A DNA stretch of 64,000 bases from Chrysemys picta bellii (GCF_011386835.1 NC_088791.1:29238998-29302997); one strand, 5' to 3'; positions 1 to 11,631 are shown, counted from the stretch's first letter. Translations and numbers: made by a program. Notes: generated from the sequence alone by a model not told the origin.

Positions 1-482
1 TCTAAGTAAATTTTTAAATCACTAACTTAAAAGACTATTCAGATATCACACACTTGTATTTGACTTTCATTGGCTGATTCTTTCTATTTCCATGTAACAT
101 ACAACTAAATTAAGGTTCAAAGGGGCAAAGCTAAAACTGAGTAGCCAGAGCAGGATAGTGCAAACAACCAGACACTATTTAAAGAACATTACTGAACTAG
201 CTTCACTGGTGGCAAGACATTTATAACAAGGCCTTTAATATTCTTGTTATTTCCAATCATGTACTGATATCTGAAACAGAACCATCAGATCATATGCTGA
301 CAAACAGATTTCATAAAGAACATTTAATTGTACACGCGGGATTCTTGGTTACTGTGAGCATGAGAGAACAAAGTAGGCATGGTAAACTGTGCTCATACTT
401 TCAGACAGGTTCATTTCTCCATAGTGAAAATGATAAAAGAAAGCATGGCAGTTTTGATAGAATAAAGTAGTAATAACAGGGG
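1..482. other. intronic or flanking sequence, nothing recognised
   Basis: AT-rich unique-looking sequence. I see no exon, RNA gene or repeat I can name. Confidence 0.5.
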
Positions 483-689
483 GATTTTCAAAGGTCCAAA
501 TGACAGTTAGACATCTAACTCTCACTGAAAGTTAACAGGGTTAAGGGTGAGATTTCCCCAGCACATCTTTCCAGTTCCTGGGACTGGCTGGTGGTAGGAG
601 GAAGCATCTGCCTTTCAATGAGAGCACCCTTAGGTGCTTTAGACAATTCCACCCTAGGCACCTAACTGCTGTTTGGACCTTTGAAAATC
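483..689. mobile_element. short MITE with about 28-base terminal inverted repeats
   Basis: The left end (483-510) begins GATTTTCAAAGGTCCAAATG and the right end (662-689) is its reverse complement with a few changes. The inside is partly self-complementary around the AGGTGC/GCACCT motifs. This layout matches an abundant reptilian non-autonomous DNA element that starts with a GGGATTTTCAAAGG-like end. The family name is not certain. Confidence 0.6.
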
Positions 690-2800
690 AAGATATATGG
701 AGCAAACTGCTCCTTATGACAAGGAAGGGAACCAAACAAAGGTGACCTCATATTCCGCCTTTTCCTAACACATTTCCCCCCCAAAGTGGATTATAATGTG
801 GAAAGATTTTAGTTGTACTTTTGTTTCCTACAGCAAAGCCAAACACTTACATTCATTAAAACAAATTTCAATTCTCTATATTATATAAGCTTTAGGAATG
901 TCCCTAAATTCATATTTTTTGGTCTTAAGTATTTGAAAGAACATACTTTACTTTAGAATACTCTGTCCCTTAAGTGTCAACCTTTATTCATTCTACTATT
1001 CATAATAATTCATTCTAATTATTACTATTGCCAGAACTAGACAAACTTAAAAGGCAGCAGATGGCTGCATCGTGAAGCACTAGTTGCCAAAGAAATATTT
1101 CTTTGTAAGCTTGGAAGTCTACAGTAGACTCTAGAATTGAGTCATGCAAAGTGGGAATAGAGTGAAACTAATTTGGTAAAAATACACATAAACAACAAAC
1201 TCAGATTCTCTAGATCTCCAGCGCTACAGGGTCTGTACTGTACCTTGATGTATTCAGTTAAATTCAGAGGAGTAAAAGACTGTGCTTTTTAATTTGATTT
1301 TTTTATTTGTTAGACTGCATTAGATTCTTCAATGAGGGGTGTGTGAGCATATTTCTGCAATGAGGGGTGTGTGTCCTCATTCTTGTATTCACACTATGTC
1401 CAGTTTTTATATTTTAAATAAAGATTGCTGTTGGCCACGATAACAGGTGCTGGAGCAGGGCCTGTGAATAGTCTGGATGGCAGCAACACTCATTTCAGCC
1501 ACTGAGGAAGGGCTTTTGTCAGAAGAGCTGCCCTTGGTCAATCCCAATACTTTTTTCAGGTGCTGGGATTGGCTGGTAGGAGGAAACATCTTTCTGTTTG
1601 TCCTACCAACAGCAGTTGTATCAACCTTCCTTCCTATAGCTGCTTATAGATACACCTTGTTTAGCTATAACAGATATATTATGATTTAAAGTTACTGTTT
1701 CCAATGTGCTGAGATGCACAGTTATGCTGTATAATGCATTTGCAGGGCTTCATGTATTTTGGGAGGGTCTGATCTCTTACACAGCAATGTGCTATGGACT
1801 TTAAAAACATAAGGATGGGGCACATTTTTGGTTCCTTCTTTTATTTTTTTCCCCAGGTCACAATTTTGGGAGGTCAGATGCCCAGATTAAATTAGCTTCA
1901 CAGTTGGGGTTAAAATCAATGAGTGTAAGCTGGTTTTGCAACCTTGTGAGAGCTGAGAGGTAGAGAAGATAGGCTTTCCCATGCATTAAGCACAAAACAA
2001 ACATCCCAAGTCCATGGGGTCCACCCTCATGGATCTGCCAGCACAAGCTCTGGGAATTTCCTGGAGCAGAAGCTGGTATAGCTTGCAAGTCTGTTTAGGC
2101 CTTGAACAGTCAGGACCCTCAAATATGCGTGTTGAGAGGGATGTGGGATGCCAGTGATGGTACAAGACCTACCATTGCCTCCCAACCCTTTTAATGTTGG
2201 CCAAAATCCAGTGCTTTTAAAGTTTTATTTTGTTTTATGTAATTCAATAAACTTACAGATTCCTGGTCAACTTCTATATAAATTTATGTCTGATCTCAGA
2301 GACTCCTGCATGCTGTGAACATCTAACCCTTAAAAAGTCTGTTTTATATTACCCTCGCCCTGTGACCCTGTTGCAGCCCATGGCTATAGTTGGTCTATTA
2401 TTTGTTGCACTATTCACTGGCTAGCTATATTGTAAAAAACGGTGTCACATGATTGTCTTGTCTGAGTGGATTATGTTCAGCAACCTAAAGGTGAAGTTAA
2501 TACAACGCCCACATATAGCATGCATCTACTGATGAATGTTTTTAAACAATCTTCCATGGTGAAGTTGTTATTCAGTGACTACTGTGGAGTTTGCGAAACC
2601 TCTCATTACTAAAAGTTTCTTTTTTCAGCTGGAAAATATTAACATGAAAATATTTCAGCAACTACTTTTCCTCCTGCCTTAAAGAATTCCAAGTTTTCAA
2701 ACATTACCTAAAAATGCTTTTCTCTAGCACTTGAGCAGCAGAGAATGTTGAAACAAATATTAGTGGCAGAGCAGAGGAAGAGGTTACCTACCTATAATGG
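690..2800. other. intronic or flanking sequence, nothing recognised
   Basis: Low-GC sequence without a convincing gene. The reading frames at 1477-1689 and 1858-2088 have no features of a real protein. A 15-base direct repeat (aatgaggggtgtgtg) occurs twice near 1331 and 1360. Confidence 0.45.
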
Positions 2801-2965
2801 AGGTTCTTTGAGATGTGTGGTCCCTATTTGTATTCCAGACGTGGTGCGCATGCCCACCATGCACCAGAGCCAGAAGTTTTTCAGCAGCACTGTCTGTTGA
2901 CTCGCATGGTCGCCTTACATCACCACATGCTCCATGCGACATGCCCTCAGTTTCCCACTTACCAC
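2801..2965. repeat. left inverted terminal repeat of DIRS copy A
   Basis: The sequence from the start (aggttctttgagatgtg) to cttaccac is matched, with scattered substitutions, by the reverse complement of 5261-5450. Shared landmarks are gtccctat-tgtattcca, tttttcagcagca-tgtctgttga and cttacatcaccacatgctcc. Its first 38 bases also pair with 3006-3044, so the end of the element carries its own smaller inverted repeat. Confidence 0.85.
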
Positions 2966-3186
2966 TGCATAGAGAGTCCACAGCAGAATGGAAGGTGTGC
3001 GGGTATTGGAATACAAATAGGGATCACACCTCTCGAAGAACCTCCAGTTACAGGTAAGTAACTGTCTCTTCTTCCTCAAGTGATGGCCTCTATATGTATT
3101 TCAAATGCAGGTGAGTACAGAGCAGTGATCAGCTCTGAGATGGGTGCGAGGATGCAACGGATGCTGCAGGATGGCACATACTATGG

Positions 3187-3790
3187 TCATGTCTGTGGCT
3201 GCTCAGTGGTCGATGATGTAGCGCACTGTGAAGGTGTGGACAGAGCGCCATGTTGCCACATGGCAGATCTTGAGCCAGGGATGTCTGCCAGGGAAGCAGA
3301 GGTGGTCGCGTGCACCCATGTGGAGTGTTCCGTGATTCTGCTGGGCAGCATCACATTGGAGCACGCATAGCATTCTGTAATGCACTTAGAGCTGCAACTG
3401 CATATGGGCTGCAAGGAGAGGGACTGTTCTCTCAACTGTTTTGCAATGGCTATGAAGAGGCATGGAGAGGCACAAATCCTGTCCAAATAGAAGGGTGCCC
3501 TCTGGACATCCAGGGAGTGCAGCGTCCTGTCCGCAAGAGTGCCGGGTGGTTTAGGATGCAAGACCAGGAGATGGGTGAACTGGTTGAAATGAAACTCGGA
3601 AATGACCTTTGGGAGGAACTTAGGGTGAAGACACAGGGAGACCTTGTCTTTAAGGAAAACTGTATACAGGGGGTCAGCCATCATGGCTGCTAATTCACTG
3701 ACCTGCCAGGCAGAGGTGATGGCCACCAGGAAGAGGACCTTCATGGATAGGTGGGCATGTGGCCCAGTAGATAGAATAGAGGCCTCAACC
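3187..3790 (-). pseudogene. tyrosine recombinase remnant of DIRS copy A
   Basis: The minus-strand frame at 3187-3744 opens MKVLFLVAITSAWQVSE and continues with LKDKVSLCLHPKFLPKVIS and HSLDVQRAPFYL, the same order of blocks as in the recombinases of copies B and C. In tyrosine recombinases of this group the first catalytic arginine lies in an RVSE motif (as in copy C, ARRVSE). Here the position reads WQVSE, so the arginine is replaced by glutamine. The frame then shifts: the C-terminal part is read in other frames and lacks a clean tyrosine motif. I consider it an inactive relic. Confidence 0.8.
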
Positions 3791-3794
3791 TTGT

Positions 3795-4037
3795 ATGGAG
3801 GGATGGCCTTTAGTATGCCTCTTGTACAACACTACCGCCGTGGCGTACATAAACAGACAGGGTAGCACCAGATCCCGGTCACTCTGCATGGAGGCCATCC
3901 GCCTCTGGAACTGGTGTCTCTGCCACAACATCGTGCCCTATGCGGTATACCTCCCAAGGGTGCAGAACTCCATGGCAGACTCACTCAGCAGGTACCTCAA
4001 GGTGGGATGTGGGGACCAGCAGATCCGTCTGGCCTAG
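3795..4037 (+). pseudogene. DIRS-like RNase H fragment in reverse orientation
   Basis: On the plus strand this reads TTAVAYINRQGSTRSRSLCM, then RLWNWCLCHNI and VQNSMADSLSRYL, the end of the RNase H domain found in DIRS-order and related elements (the NRQG and AD-LSR motifs). Every other coding block of copy A is on the minus strand. The sequence is also clearly different from the RNase H of copies B and C (QGGARS, LADRLSR, LANHLNR), which points to a different DIRS family. It probably marks a piece of another element inserted or recombined into copy A. Confidence 0.75.
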
Positions 4038-4341
4038 TGTCCAGGGCACATCTGGTTGTCGGCCAAACCAAGGAGGGGTACACGGAATGGACCTCAGAGA
4101 ATCCTGCCATGGCTGAGGAGTATGCACTGGTGGGCTATGGTGACCCTCAGTCATCGTGGGAGCCGGCGATGCCGGGAGATCTCGCTTCTGCTTCACCTTG
4201 CCCTCTCCCTGAGGGCGTGGCCCTGTGAGGTTGTCATGTGACATCTCACCTGCCCAAGCCCGGCTTGGGGAGGAAACGCAGTGCATCGCAGCAGTCTGCA
4301 ACGGGGACCTGCTGCAGTGTTCATGAGATCCCTTGCGGCCA

Positions 4342-4751
4342 CAGGCACCAACTTCTCCTGGCGCCAGTGGGTGCTCGCGCCCCGCTGCCCCAACTCCACC
4401 TCTGCCCCACCCCCATTCCAACCTCTTCCCCAAAGTCCCTGCCCCAACTCCACCCCCTCCCTGAACCTATTGGACTCCTTCCCCAAATCCCCACCCCAGC
4501 CCCGCCTCTTCCCCTGAGCGTGCCGCGTTCCCGCTCCTCCGCCCTTCTCCCACAGCTTGTTACACCGCAAAACAGCTGTTTCACGGCGGCAAACACTGGG
4601 AGGAGAAGCAGGGACAGCGCGCTCAGGGGAAGAGGCGGAGGCGAGCTGGGGCAGGGGGGCAGCTTGGCTGCCGCCGGTGGGTGCAGAGCACCCACCAATT
4701 TTTCCCCGTGGGTGCTCCAGCTCCGGAGCACCCATGGAGTTGGCGCTTATG
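4342..4751. repeat. GC-rich unclassified repeat nested in DIRS copy A
   Basis: This block is much richer in G and C than its surroundings, with C/T-rich runs on the plus strand (ccccaactccacc-like units). It is bounded by imperfectly inverted ends: CAGGCACCAACTT at the left and the complement of GCGCCAACTCC at the right. Near the right end is a short palindrome, ggtgctccagctccggagcacc. It looks like a non-autonomous DNA transposon, but I found no clean target duplication. The overlapping open frames on both strands here result from its composition. Confidence 0.5.
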
Positions 4752-4933
4752 CTTGTGGCTCTCCTTGTGTGCCTTCTCACATCTTGGCAGTATTGATGGA
4801 TCCAGGCATGAAGCCGAGGGTGTAGCGCTCACCGCTGGCGAGGGGCAGTGACTGTCGGCACTGATGGCTTGGGATCAGATTCCACATGAGGCCGGCGTGC
4901 CTCTGCCATGAGGAACTTGCAGAGCTGCAGAAG

Positions 4934-5117
4934 TCAAGCGTCACTGGTCCTTGATGAGTAGGACTTGCAGATATCGCAGCGGGCGACAAGGTACATCTTG
5001 CCCAGGCAGTAGAGACAAAACGTGTGCTCGTCGCTCATGGACAATGAGCGAGGGCATAAGGTGCAGTTCTTGAACCCTGGGATGTGGGGCATAATCCCCC
5101 AAAGGGATCGGGGAGGC
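4934..5117 (-). pseudogene. gag N-terminus of DIRS copy A
   Basis: The minus frame starts MGPPRSLWGIMPHIPGFKNC and continues with CTLC, SDEHTFCLYCLG and CDICKSY. This is the cysteine/histidine-rich start of the DIRS gag protein; the homologous block in copy B has GFKPCDCC, SDPHRSCLKCLG and CHICKSF in the same spacing. Translation ends soon after, where the GC-rich repeat and the deletion begin. Confidence 0.75.
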
Positions 5118-5260
5118 CCCATACGGGGCTACTATATACACTAACTAATTAATTTATTTACAGAAATAAGAAAATTGAAGCAGGAATAACTATCTACCTA
5201 CAATGGACTGTCATTCTTGTAGAGGCTACAAGTGCGAAGAGAGGATTCTAACTTCGACCA

Positions 5261-5450
5261 TGTGGTAAGAGGGAGACTGAGGGCACATTGCTCCGCACAG
5301 CCTCTTATAACCTCACAAGGAGCATGTGGTGATGTAAGGTGACCATGCAGGTCAACAGACACTGCTGCTGAAAAACTTCCAGCTCCAGCGCATGGTGTGG
5401 ATGCGCACCCACTTTTGGAATACAGATAGGGACCATCACTTGAAGAAGAA
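5261..5450. repeat. right inverted terminal repeat of DIRS copy A
   Basis: This is the reverse-complement partner of 2801-2965. It contains the complement of the gtccctat-tgtattcca and tttttcagcagca landmarks and ends cacttgaagaagaattct, the same ending as the right ends of copies B and E (cttgaagaag / ctgaagaag). Confidence 0.82.
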
Positions 5451-5754
5451 TTCTAAATTATATGAAAAAAGCTGACCATGAAGGAATGTAGAATTGAATT
5501 TTCCCACCACATAACAATTCTAAAACAATAAGTATTTAAAGTAAATTTTTCAGCTGTGAAAACACCTCCAAGATACTGCACACTAAAAATAATTTCCTTC
5601 TTCTAGAAAGAGAGAGCATCAAACATTTAGTATACTTTAGTCCAACTAGTTTTTGCCTTTCTGCACTGCAACCCTGATTAAAGGTTAATGGTTCCTTAGC
5701 TTCCATCATAAGAGACGAGCAAGGAAGGATTTCTTGCATAAATAAAAATACTTT

Positions 5755-5905
5755 GCACTCATCTGGCCCCTTTTGATCTGAAGATCTTAAATCTCTTTAC
5801 AAATGTTAATTAAGCTTCACCAGGCATGTGATATAACTAAATATACTAATAAATAACCATTTTACAGCTAAAGTGGGGCACAGACAGGTTAAGTGTCTTT
5901 CAGTG
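5755..5905 (+). repeat. MIR/CORE-SINE-like fragment
   Basis: The stretch contains ccattttacagctaaagtgg followed by ggcacagacaggttaagtg, a decayed version of the MIR core in which 'cattttacag-tg-gg-a' precedes 'ggcacagagaggttaagt'. It is old and diverged, with no visible target duplication. Confidence 0.5.
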
Positions 5906-6082
5906 TACCCATTTCCCACCCCACACAGGCTAACCAGTAGAAAAAAAGTATCTCGGTTGTACTAGTATTTACTAGCACTGACTTTGCAATAATCATTTAT
6001 TTTATGGAACAGACACCATCTTTTTATTTGATTATTTCACTAAAGAGAGGGGCCATACTGTCCTCCTATTATTTCTAATGCC

Positions 6083-6736
6083 TGTGATAGGGTGCTTGGA
6101 GGGCCGGGTGGCCTAGTGATTAGTGATTAGTGCACCTGCCCTCCAACCCCTTGTTTCACTGTCAGAGAGGATGGTAGTGGTGCCTGGTTCCTGCCCCAGT
6201 CCAGGAGCATTTGGGCTTCCCCACTGCATCTAGGCCTTTGTCCTTTAGTAGGGCGTGGTAGGGGGACCTGGTCCCTCTCTCTCCACTGGGTCCCAGGTCA
6301 ATGCACTGTAGGAAGTAAACCCAGCAGGTTCCTCCCCATAGACAACCTAAATCTGCCACCCTGCTACTCCCCACTTATGTGCTACTTCAGTTTGGGACTT
6401 GGCCCCTATAGTCCAAACAGTGAATAGTTTCACAAAGTCCAAATGAGCAGGGCCTGCAAGACCTCAAAGTGGAAGGTGGCCAGAGAAGACACTGCCTAGG
6501 GGCCATACCCACTATGCAGTATCTCTCAGGGTCCACTTTCTGTCTGACTTCATGAAGAAGGATTCTTCTCTCCTGCAGCCTGTCCACCATTCCTTTCCTG
6601 GGTTTCTGAGCTCCTTTTAACCCACTCCTCCAGCTAGAGCATGCTCATCAGGCCTGTAGGAGCAATCCTACCTGGACCCAATACTGCCTTTAAAGCCCTT
6701 TGGGCCCAGCATGTGGTTTCTATATACCCCACCACA
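6083..6736 (-). mobile_element. solo LTR (654 bp), imperfect 5-bp target duplication
   Basis: The block runs from TGTGATAGGG to CCACCACA (TG...CA ends) and is flanked by atgcc on the left and gtgcc on the right, a 5-bp duplication with one change. Read on the minus strand it has a TTAAAAGGAGCTC TATA-like site followed by about 500 bases, fitting LTR orientation. The outer end (gtggtttctatatacccc) resembles the end of the LTR at 57089-57666. No internal retroviral sequence is present. Confidence 0.6.
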
Positions 6737-9700
6737 GTGCCAAATTAGGATTTACTGGATGCAAGAATGAACTTTACAAAACAAGACGCAACCCCCACAA
6801 ACTAATAGTTCCCTTGGACTTTCACCTACACTCAATTCCTGAAACTCTAGTTTAAATTACCGAATAACCGGTCATGACTTAAAATTGGTCTTTAATCTTA
6901 TTAACAGAGTCTCCTTCCACACTGATTTAATACTCAAAACAATCTCTTAAACATTACGAATCTAGTCAAATCCTTTTTATGGGCTGCATAGCGATCTTAA
7001 AAATAAATACTGCTCCTTGTCTCCTATCTACGATGAGTATAATTCCATAATATCAATAAACTCCAGCTTCATTTGAACTACTAAATGCACAAAGACTTTC
7101 ACAAAATTCTAAAGAAACCTTAGCAAAATGGAGTAATATCACTAGATGCGTCAAAAGGTTTAAAACTAGCGTTGGTTGAAATTTTTCCATTAGAACGTTT
7201 TTTTTCCATCAGAAAATACTGATTCAACCAAATCAAAATGTTCCATGGGACAAGATACAGAATATAGAGAATGTCAGCAGAGTTCACGATGCCTGTAGCA
7301 ACCCTTGGAGCATTGGACAAGAATTAGAAATACAATGAAACAAACAAAAACTGCACAATAAATAGAAGATTTATAGAACTATAACTACAATGAATCATAA
7401 AGGGACCAAGAAAAATTGGTTGCGCCAATAATGGTGGAAAACAATTGTAACCACTATGTTTGGGATGGCTGTCTAACAAGTGTGGTCTCTTGTAAATGCT
7501 TCACCACGTATACGTACATAGCACTTAACTATGTTATATTATATCCTAAAGGGAAGGAAAATTTTGTCTGACTCCATCAGGTGATCAGTTTATGTTGTGT
7601 AGCATGAGGACTGATGGCCCTTGCAATTTTTAGCCTAGTTTGTGTCTGTGCAATTTTTTATTCTCATTAATGTTTACATTATTCCTTATGAGTTTAGAAA
7701 CTTTATCTCAGCAGACTATCAATATCTATGTCCAAATATTGAGGAATCCTTGTTCCTTCCAAATAAATTCCAGAATATGTAGTGTTTAAATTTCGTTCTC
7801 TGCTTTACTGGCTCTATCAATCATTTAGAGTTGCATGCCATATAAAGGGCAATGTATGATTCTAAAGCATATTTTTGAATCTAAGAGTGTCTAAGATCCA
7901 TGGAGGTCACTGTAACCCGAGTGGCCTTGGTTTTGTTACAAAGTAACAAAACTCTTCGTAATGAGCAGGTCAAAAGGTTCTCCAGTGCCCAGCTGATACC
8001 ACATTGGAAATATAAATGTCAAGAAAATGTCATCTAAGAGGGCTCGACTGACCCCAGAAAAACCACTTCCAATTTAACTAGTTCTAAAAGTGAAAGGAAA
8101 GGTTCGCAGCGCATCCAGGGTAGTGAATGATTTTTATTTTTTCAAAAACTCCACCTTAACCAAATACGTTGCTCCAGAAATGAACAGTAGTTAACTTATC
8201 AGTAGTCCCATTCTTGGATCTTGTGCAGATGGCTTCTATAAAAGTTCTAAGTCAGCATGAATTGCAGGCAATTCAACCCTCGAATGTTGTCACACTTTTA
8301 AATCATAGGAATTCCAATAAGTGGTACAATATAGGACAGTAATCCTGCATCATTGCAAATATTTTTAGGCATTAAGGTGCATCTTGAGTGTTACAGAATA
8401 TTTCATGTTGATAGTGCTCATATCTGACAGCATGTCACACAATTAGCCAAAGTGCCAGAGAGCATCTATAATACACAATTTTATAATGCAACAATTTTAT
8501 ATGGCATTGTGGGGATTGTATAGAGGTTCTCAGTTCACTGGTGATATATATACTGGAGGACTTGAACTGACTGCTGATAAGTGGTAGGGCTGATCTTCCC
8601 CCCCGCTTGCAATGCTAACAGAAGGGAGAGATCCATACTAGAGTACCATTGCACCAAGCATTTTATTTTTACACTAAGTTTTCTATGGCCCAGTATATCA
8701 GATCGCCCCTGCCAGGCCTCCTCGCTAGCTGGGCTGGAAGCGCTGCCACCAGAAAAGCTGAACAGCAACTAAGCAGCAGCAGCAGGGGAGGCCCAGCCTA
8801 CGACCAGCATCCAGCTATTTCTGGTTACAAGAACAACTTAAACAGGGAGAGGAGGTAGGGGGGAGGAAAGAGGAGAGGAAGGGAACACTAGACAGGGAAA
8901 GAGGAAGGACTCAGAACCAAGCAATTGTAGGTCTAGTTTAAAATCTTCTCCTGCAGCACAAAAGCACAGAGATCGGAGAACTCATCCCATTGCACATTCA
9001 GTAAATACAGATAACACAGTGGGAGACAGCGTGTAAACCCCCTCACACTGAGGTAACAACATACCACTGCCTTTTAGATAAGAGGCAACTCTTACTGTAA
9101 CCTGACTGATAAAAAAAGATGCATTTAGAAAGATAAAGAAAGGGGGTATTTTCATAATAATAATATATATTTATAAGGCACTCTATACTGTAACATCAGA
9201 TATAAATACTTACTGAATTTAAGAAGTACATCAATATTTATGCAGGAGAAGGAATCAATTGTCCTCCTCGCCCCACATTTTAGGTCATTCTGGCCCCTTT
9301 CCTGCTCCGACTGAAGTCAGTGGAAAATCTCCCATTAACTTTCTTGCTGAAGGATTGTGATGGTACAAACTAGTTGGTGAATCCAGGTGGTTTATTCAGC
9401 GGCATGTGGCTGAGGCATTTACACAGTTTAGCTTGATGAAGGGATGAGCCTTGAAGGCCACAAGACCTGGTCCCACCTGTTCCCTAGTAGTAGCCAATTC
9501 CACAATTAAGGGCTCTATATGAAACGCTCTGTCACCAGCCTTCTTGGATTTGACCGTCAGCTATGTCAGCCAAGGCACCTGTTGAATGCAGCTGGAGGCA
9601 GAGGCTGTCTCTGAGATGTTTGGATCTTAAGCTGCACCTTAGAGCTTTGAAAATAAGGACCAATACCCTGAAACTGACCTAGAATTAGGATAACAAAGTG

Positions 9701-10401
9701 CTGAATATTTGTGTTACGTTCCCTAACAGGTTCACTTTCACTGTATTACTATTAAGATGCTTTCATCTGAAAATAGGAAGTAGCTCACTGGAAACTGGAA
9801 TTATCTACTTGATTGTGCTTAGTTCACCAGTCAAATATACATTAAGGCAAAAAATATGAAACAGAGAAATTGACTATGTCACCAGCAGAAACACAGACAA
9901 CATTGTCATTCTTTCAGTATTCACAGTAAGATGCAGGCCTTTCACACTCTGTTTATGTTTATTTGTATGCTACAGTACAAAGTAGGTCAGTCCATGACCA
10001 TAATCAGTGCTGGCACTGTGGGACATAAAGCAATTAAGAAAGGAAAACCATCTTACAGGGAGGTGGCGTGGGGGGAGTGGTAGCAAATGATGGATCTAGC
10101 ACTGAAGAATATTGTTCAGTATTAAACAGTTTCAAAATGCTGATGAATTTCAATGCACCTGTATAGGGTTTTACTGAAATTGCCTTATGATGAGAAGGGC
10201 CCTCATTGATTATTTAGAGGATAAATTTCTCAAGATTCAATTTCTCACAGGATGAAAACTTGCAGACCCAACTAAGTTGTATAGATAACAGGCAGCTTCA
10301 AAGGGGGGGGGGGGGGGGAAGTGCTTATTTACCAAGTATCTACATGTTTCCATTAAAAGAGGGAAACAAACAAAATGGAAGCCAGCCCTGGTTAAGTCTA
10401 C
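6737..10401. other. intronic or flanking sequence, no gene recognised
   Basis: About 3.7 kb of mostly unique sequence. A purine-rich patch lies at 8735-8890. A moderately GC-rich stretch at 9270-9700 (with aagtcagtgg and ggaccaatac motifs) may be an old repeat that I cannot classify. The expected next COG5 exon was sought here and not found. G16 at 10303-10318 is listed separately. Confidence 0.45.
10303..10318 (+). repeat. G16 homopolymer
   Basis: Sixteen consecutive G on the plus strand (C16 in the COG5 transcript), 83 bases past the donor of the exon ending at 10402. Such tracts are error-prone in sequencing and assembly. Confidence 0.95.
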
Positions 10402-10639
10402 CTGTGCAAAGTCAGCAGCAAGTCGCATTTTCCCACCTTCACCAAGGGGTCTCAGTAGACTGGCATTGCGAATAAAAAGTTCAATTGCTCTCTGAGCAAT
10501 GGCTTCTGTGTTGTCAAAGACAAAGTCGAAACACTCGAAGTGTCTGAAGTAGTCGCTCATGACTCTTGCTATGAAGCCCTGTAGTTCTTTCATGTACAGA
10601 GAACAAGGGACATCTGGTTTTCCTGAGCTGGGTAATGAT
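10402..10639 (-). CDS. COG5: COG5 exon ([17 protein letters not shown] block, last one seen)
   Basis: This exon has 238 bases: one base completing glycine and 79 codons, ending in phase 0. Two acceptor AGs are possible. I chose the upstream one (tttggcag before ATCATTACC) because it gives [10 protein letters not shown], the arrangement known in vertebrate COG5; the alternative 12 bases later would still be in frame but would drop four residues. The translation contains [29 protein letters not shown] and [15 protein letters not shown]. The donor is gtagactt. The following exons of the C-terminus were not found between 1 and 10401. Confidence 0.97.
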
Positions 10640-11381
10640 CTGCCAAAAATGTAAAAAAGATGCTAAATCCATTTTTATAATACAACTAAAAATTATTAAA
10701 TTTCTTTTTAATTTTCTTCTTATCCCATGTAGTAATTTTCCTTGGTGGCATGAATTACAGCATCCTATTTCTGCTTGGAACAAAGGAGTGTGTAAATCCT
10801 CTGGGACTGCAGTCTAAAAGATCTCTTGATCTACCATTGCTACCATCAAGAGATAGAGGAAATCACCCCGTCCTATCCAGCTTGCAGGCCCTCCATCAGC
10901 CTGGAGTTTAAAGCTCTAAATCCGGCTCCCAAATTTAAGTGTCCCAGCTGTTTGTATAATATTCTAATAGATCACATAATATCAAGCTACATGTCACAAG
11001 GTTACTAGTGCAGTCTGTCCCAAGCCCAATCTCTGCAGAGAATTAGTCTCTTAGATTGTTCAAGTCCCACACCCAGGATTATAGGCACTCTCTTCTAATC
11101 AGTGAAGAAACAGAGCCCTGCAAGATATAGGACATGGTAATCAGTAATCGCTCTCTTTCTCTTTGAATTATAGCCAGGCTGTAGAGCCCTCCCAGACGTC
11201 AATGGGAGTTGAGAGCACATAACATCTTGCAGGATTTAGTCCAGTCTGAATCAAAAGATCAAACCAGAGAGTGTGCTAATGCCAGCAGCAGGAAAGGTTG
11301 CAGCAGGTAAAAAATATTGTAAAAGCCAAGTGGAAAAGCAAAAGGGAAAAACATCTTTGAAAAGATACTGTTTTCAACAGA

Positions 11382-11402
11382 TTTTTTTTTTTTTTTTTTT
11401 TT
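11382..11402 (+). repeat. T21 homopolymer
   Basis: Twenty-one consecutive T on the plus strand (A21 on the minus). It could be an old poly(A) tail of a minus-strand insertion, but I see no recognisable element body next to it. The rest of 10640-11630 holds nothing I can name. Confidence 0.9.
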
Positions 11403-11631
11403 AAGAAAGGAGAATGGATGAACTGTAGCAAGATGTGCAGGGGAAGCAAACAGCACCCATTATGGCTCACCATTACTTGTGACTATGGAGCCTCTCACTC
11501 TAAGATAAATGGTGTCAGAGTGCACGTACCCACCAGGACCAGGCTCTCATAGCAGGTCTCAAAGATAGCTATGTCTCTCTTCGTGAAAGGCTTTCCAAAC
11601 CAGGAGAGTCTGTTCAAAATCAACCTCCTCC

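Larger units (their letters stand above)
2801..5450 (-). mobile_element. DIRS-type retrotransposon, copy A (rearranged, about 2.65 kb)
   Basis: This is a tyrosine-recombinase (DIRS-order) retrotransposon, recognised by long inverted terminal repeats instead of direct LTRs, a zinc-finger gag start at the high-coordinate end and a recombinase at the low-coordinate end. Coding runs on the minus strand. The element is far shorter than a full copy: most of gag and all of the minus-strand RT are missing. In their place lie a GC-rich repeat (4342-4751) and an RNase H segment in the opposite orientation (3795-4037). It sits outside the recognised COG5 exons, probably in a downstream intron. It is not able to encode a complete set of proteins. 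Confidence 0.85.

Noticed and set aside
1477..1689. 70-codon plus frame with a hydrophobic stretch
   Set aside because: No supporting promoter, homology or splice context. The overlapping minus frame is equally open.
4193..4825. Several overlapping long frames on both strands (up to 195 codons)
   Set aside because: They arise from the low stop-codon frequency of a GC-rich repeat (4342-4751). No domain is visible and frames exist on both strands at once.
7120..7142. Minus-strand text TPFC that resembles part of the COG5 motif GPFCRRV
   Set aside because: A stop follows immediately, and neither splice borders nor further COG5 residues are present.
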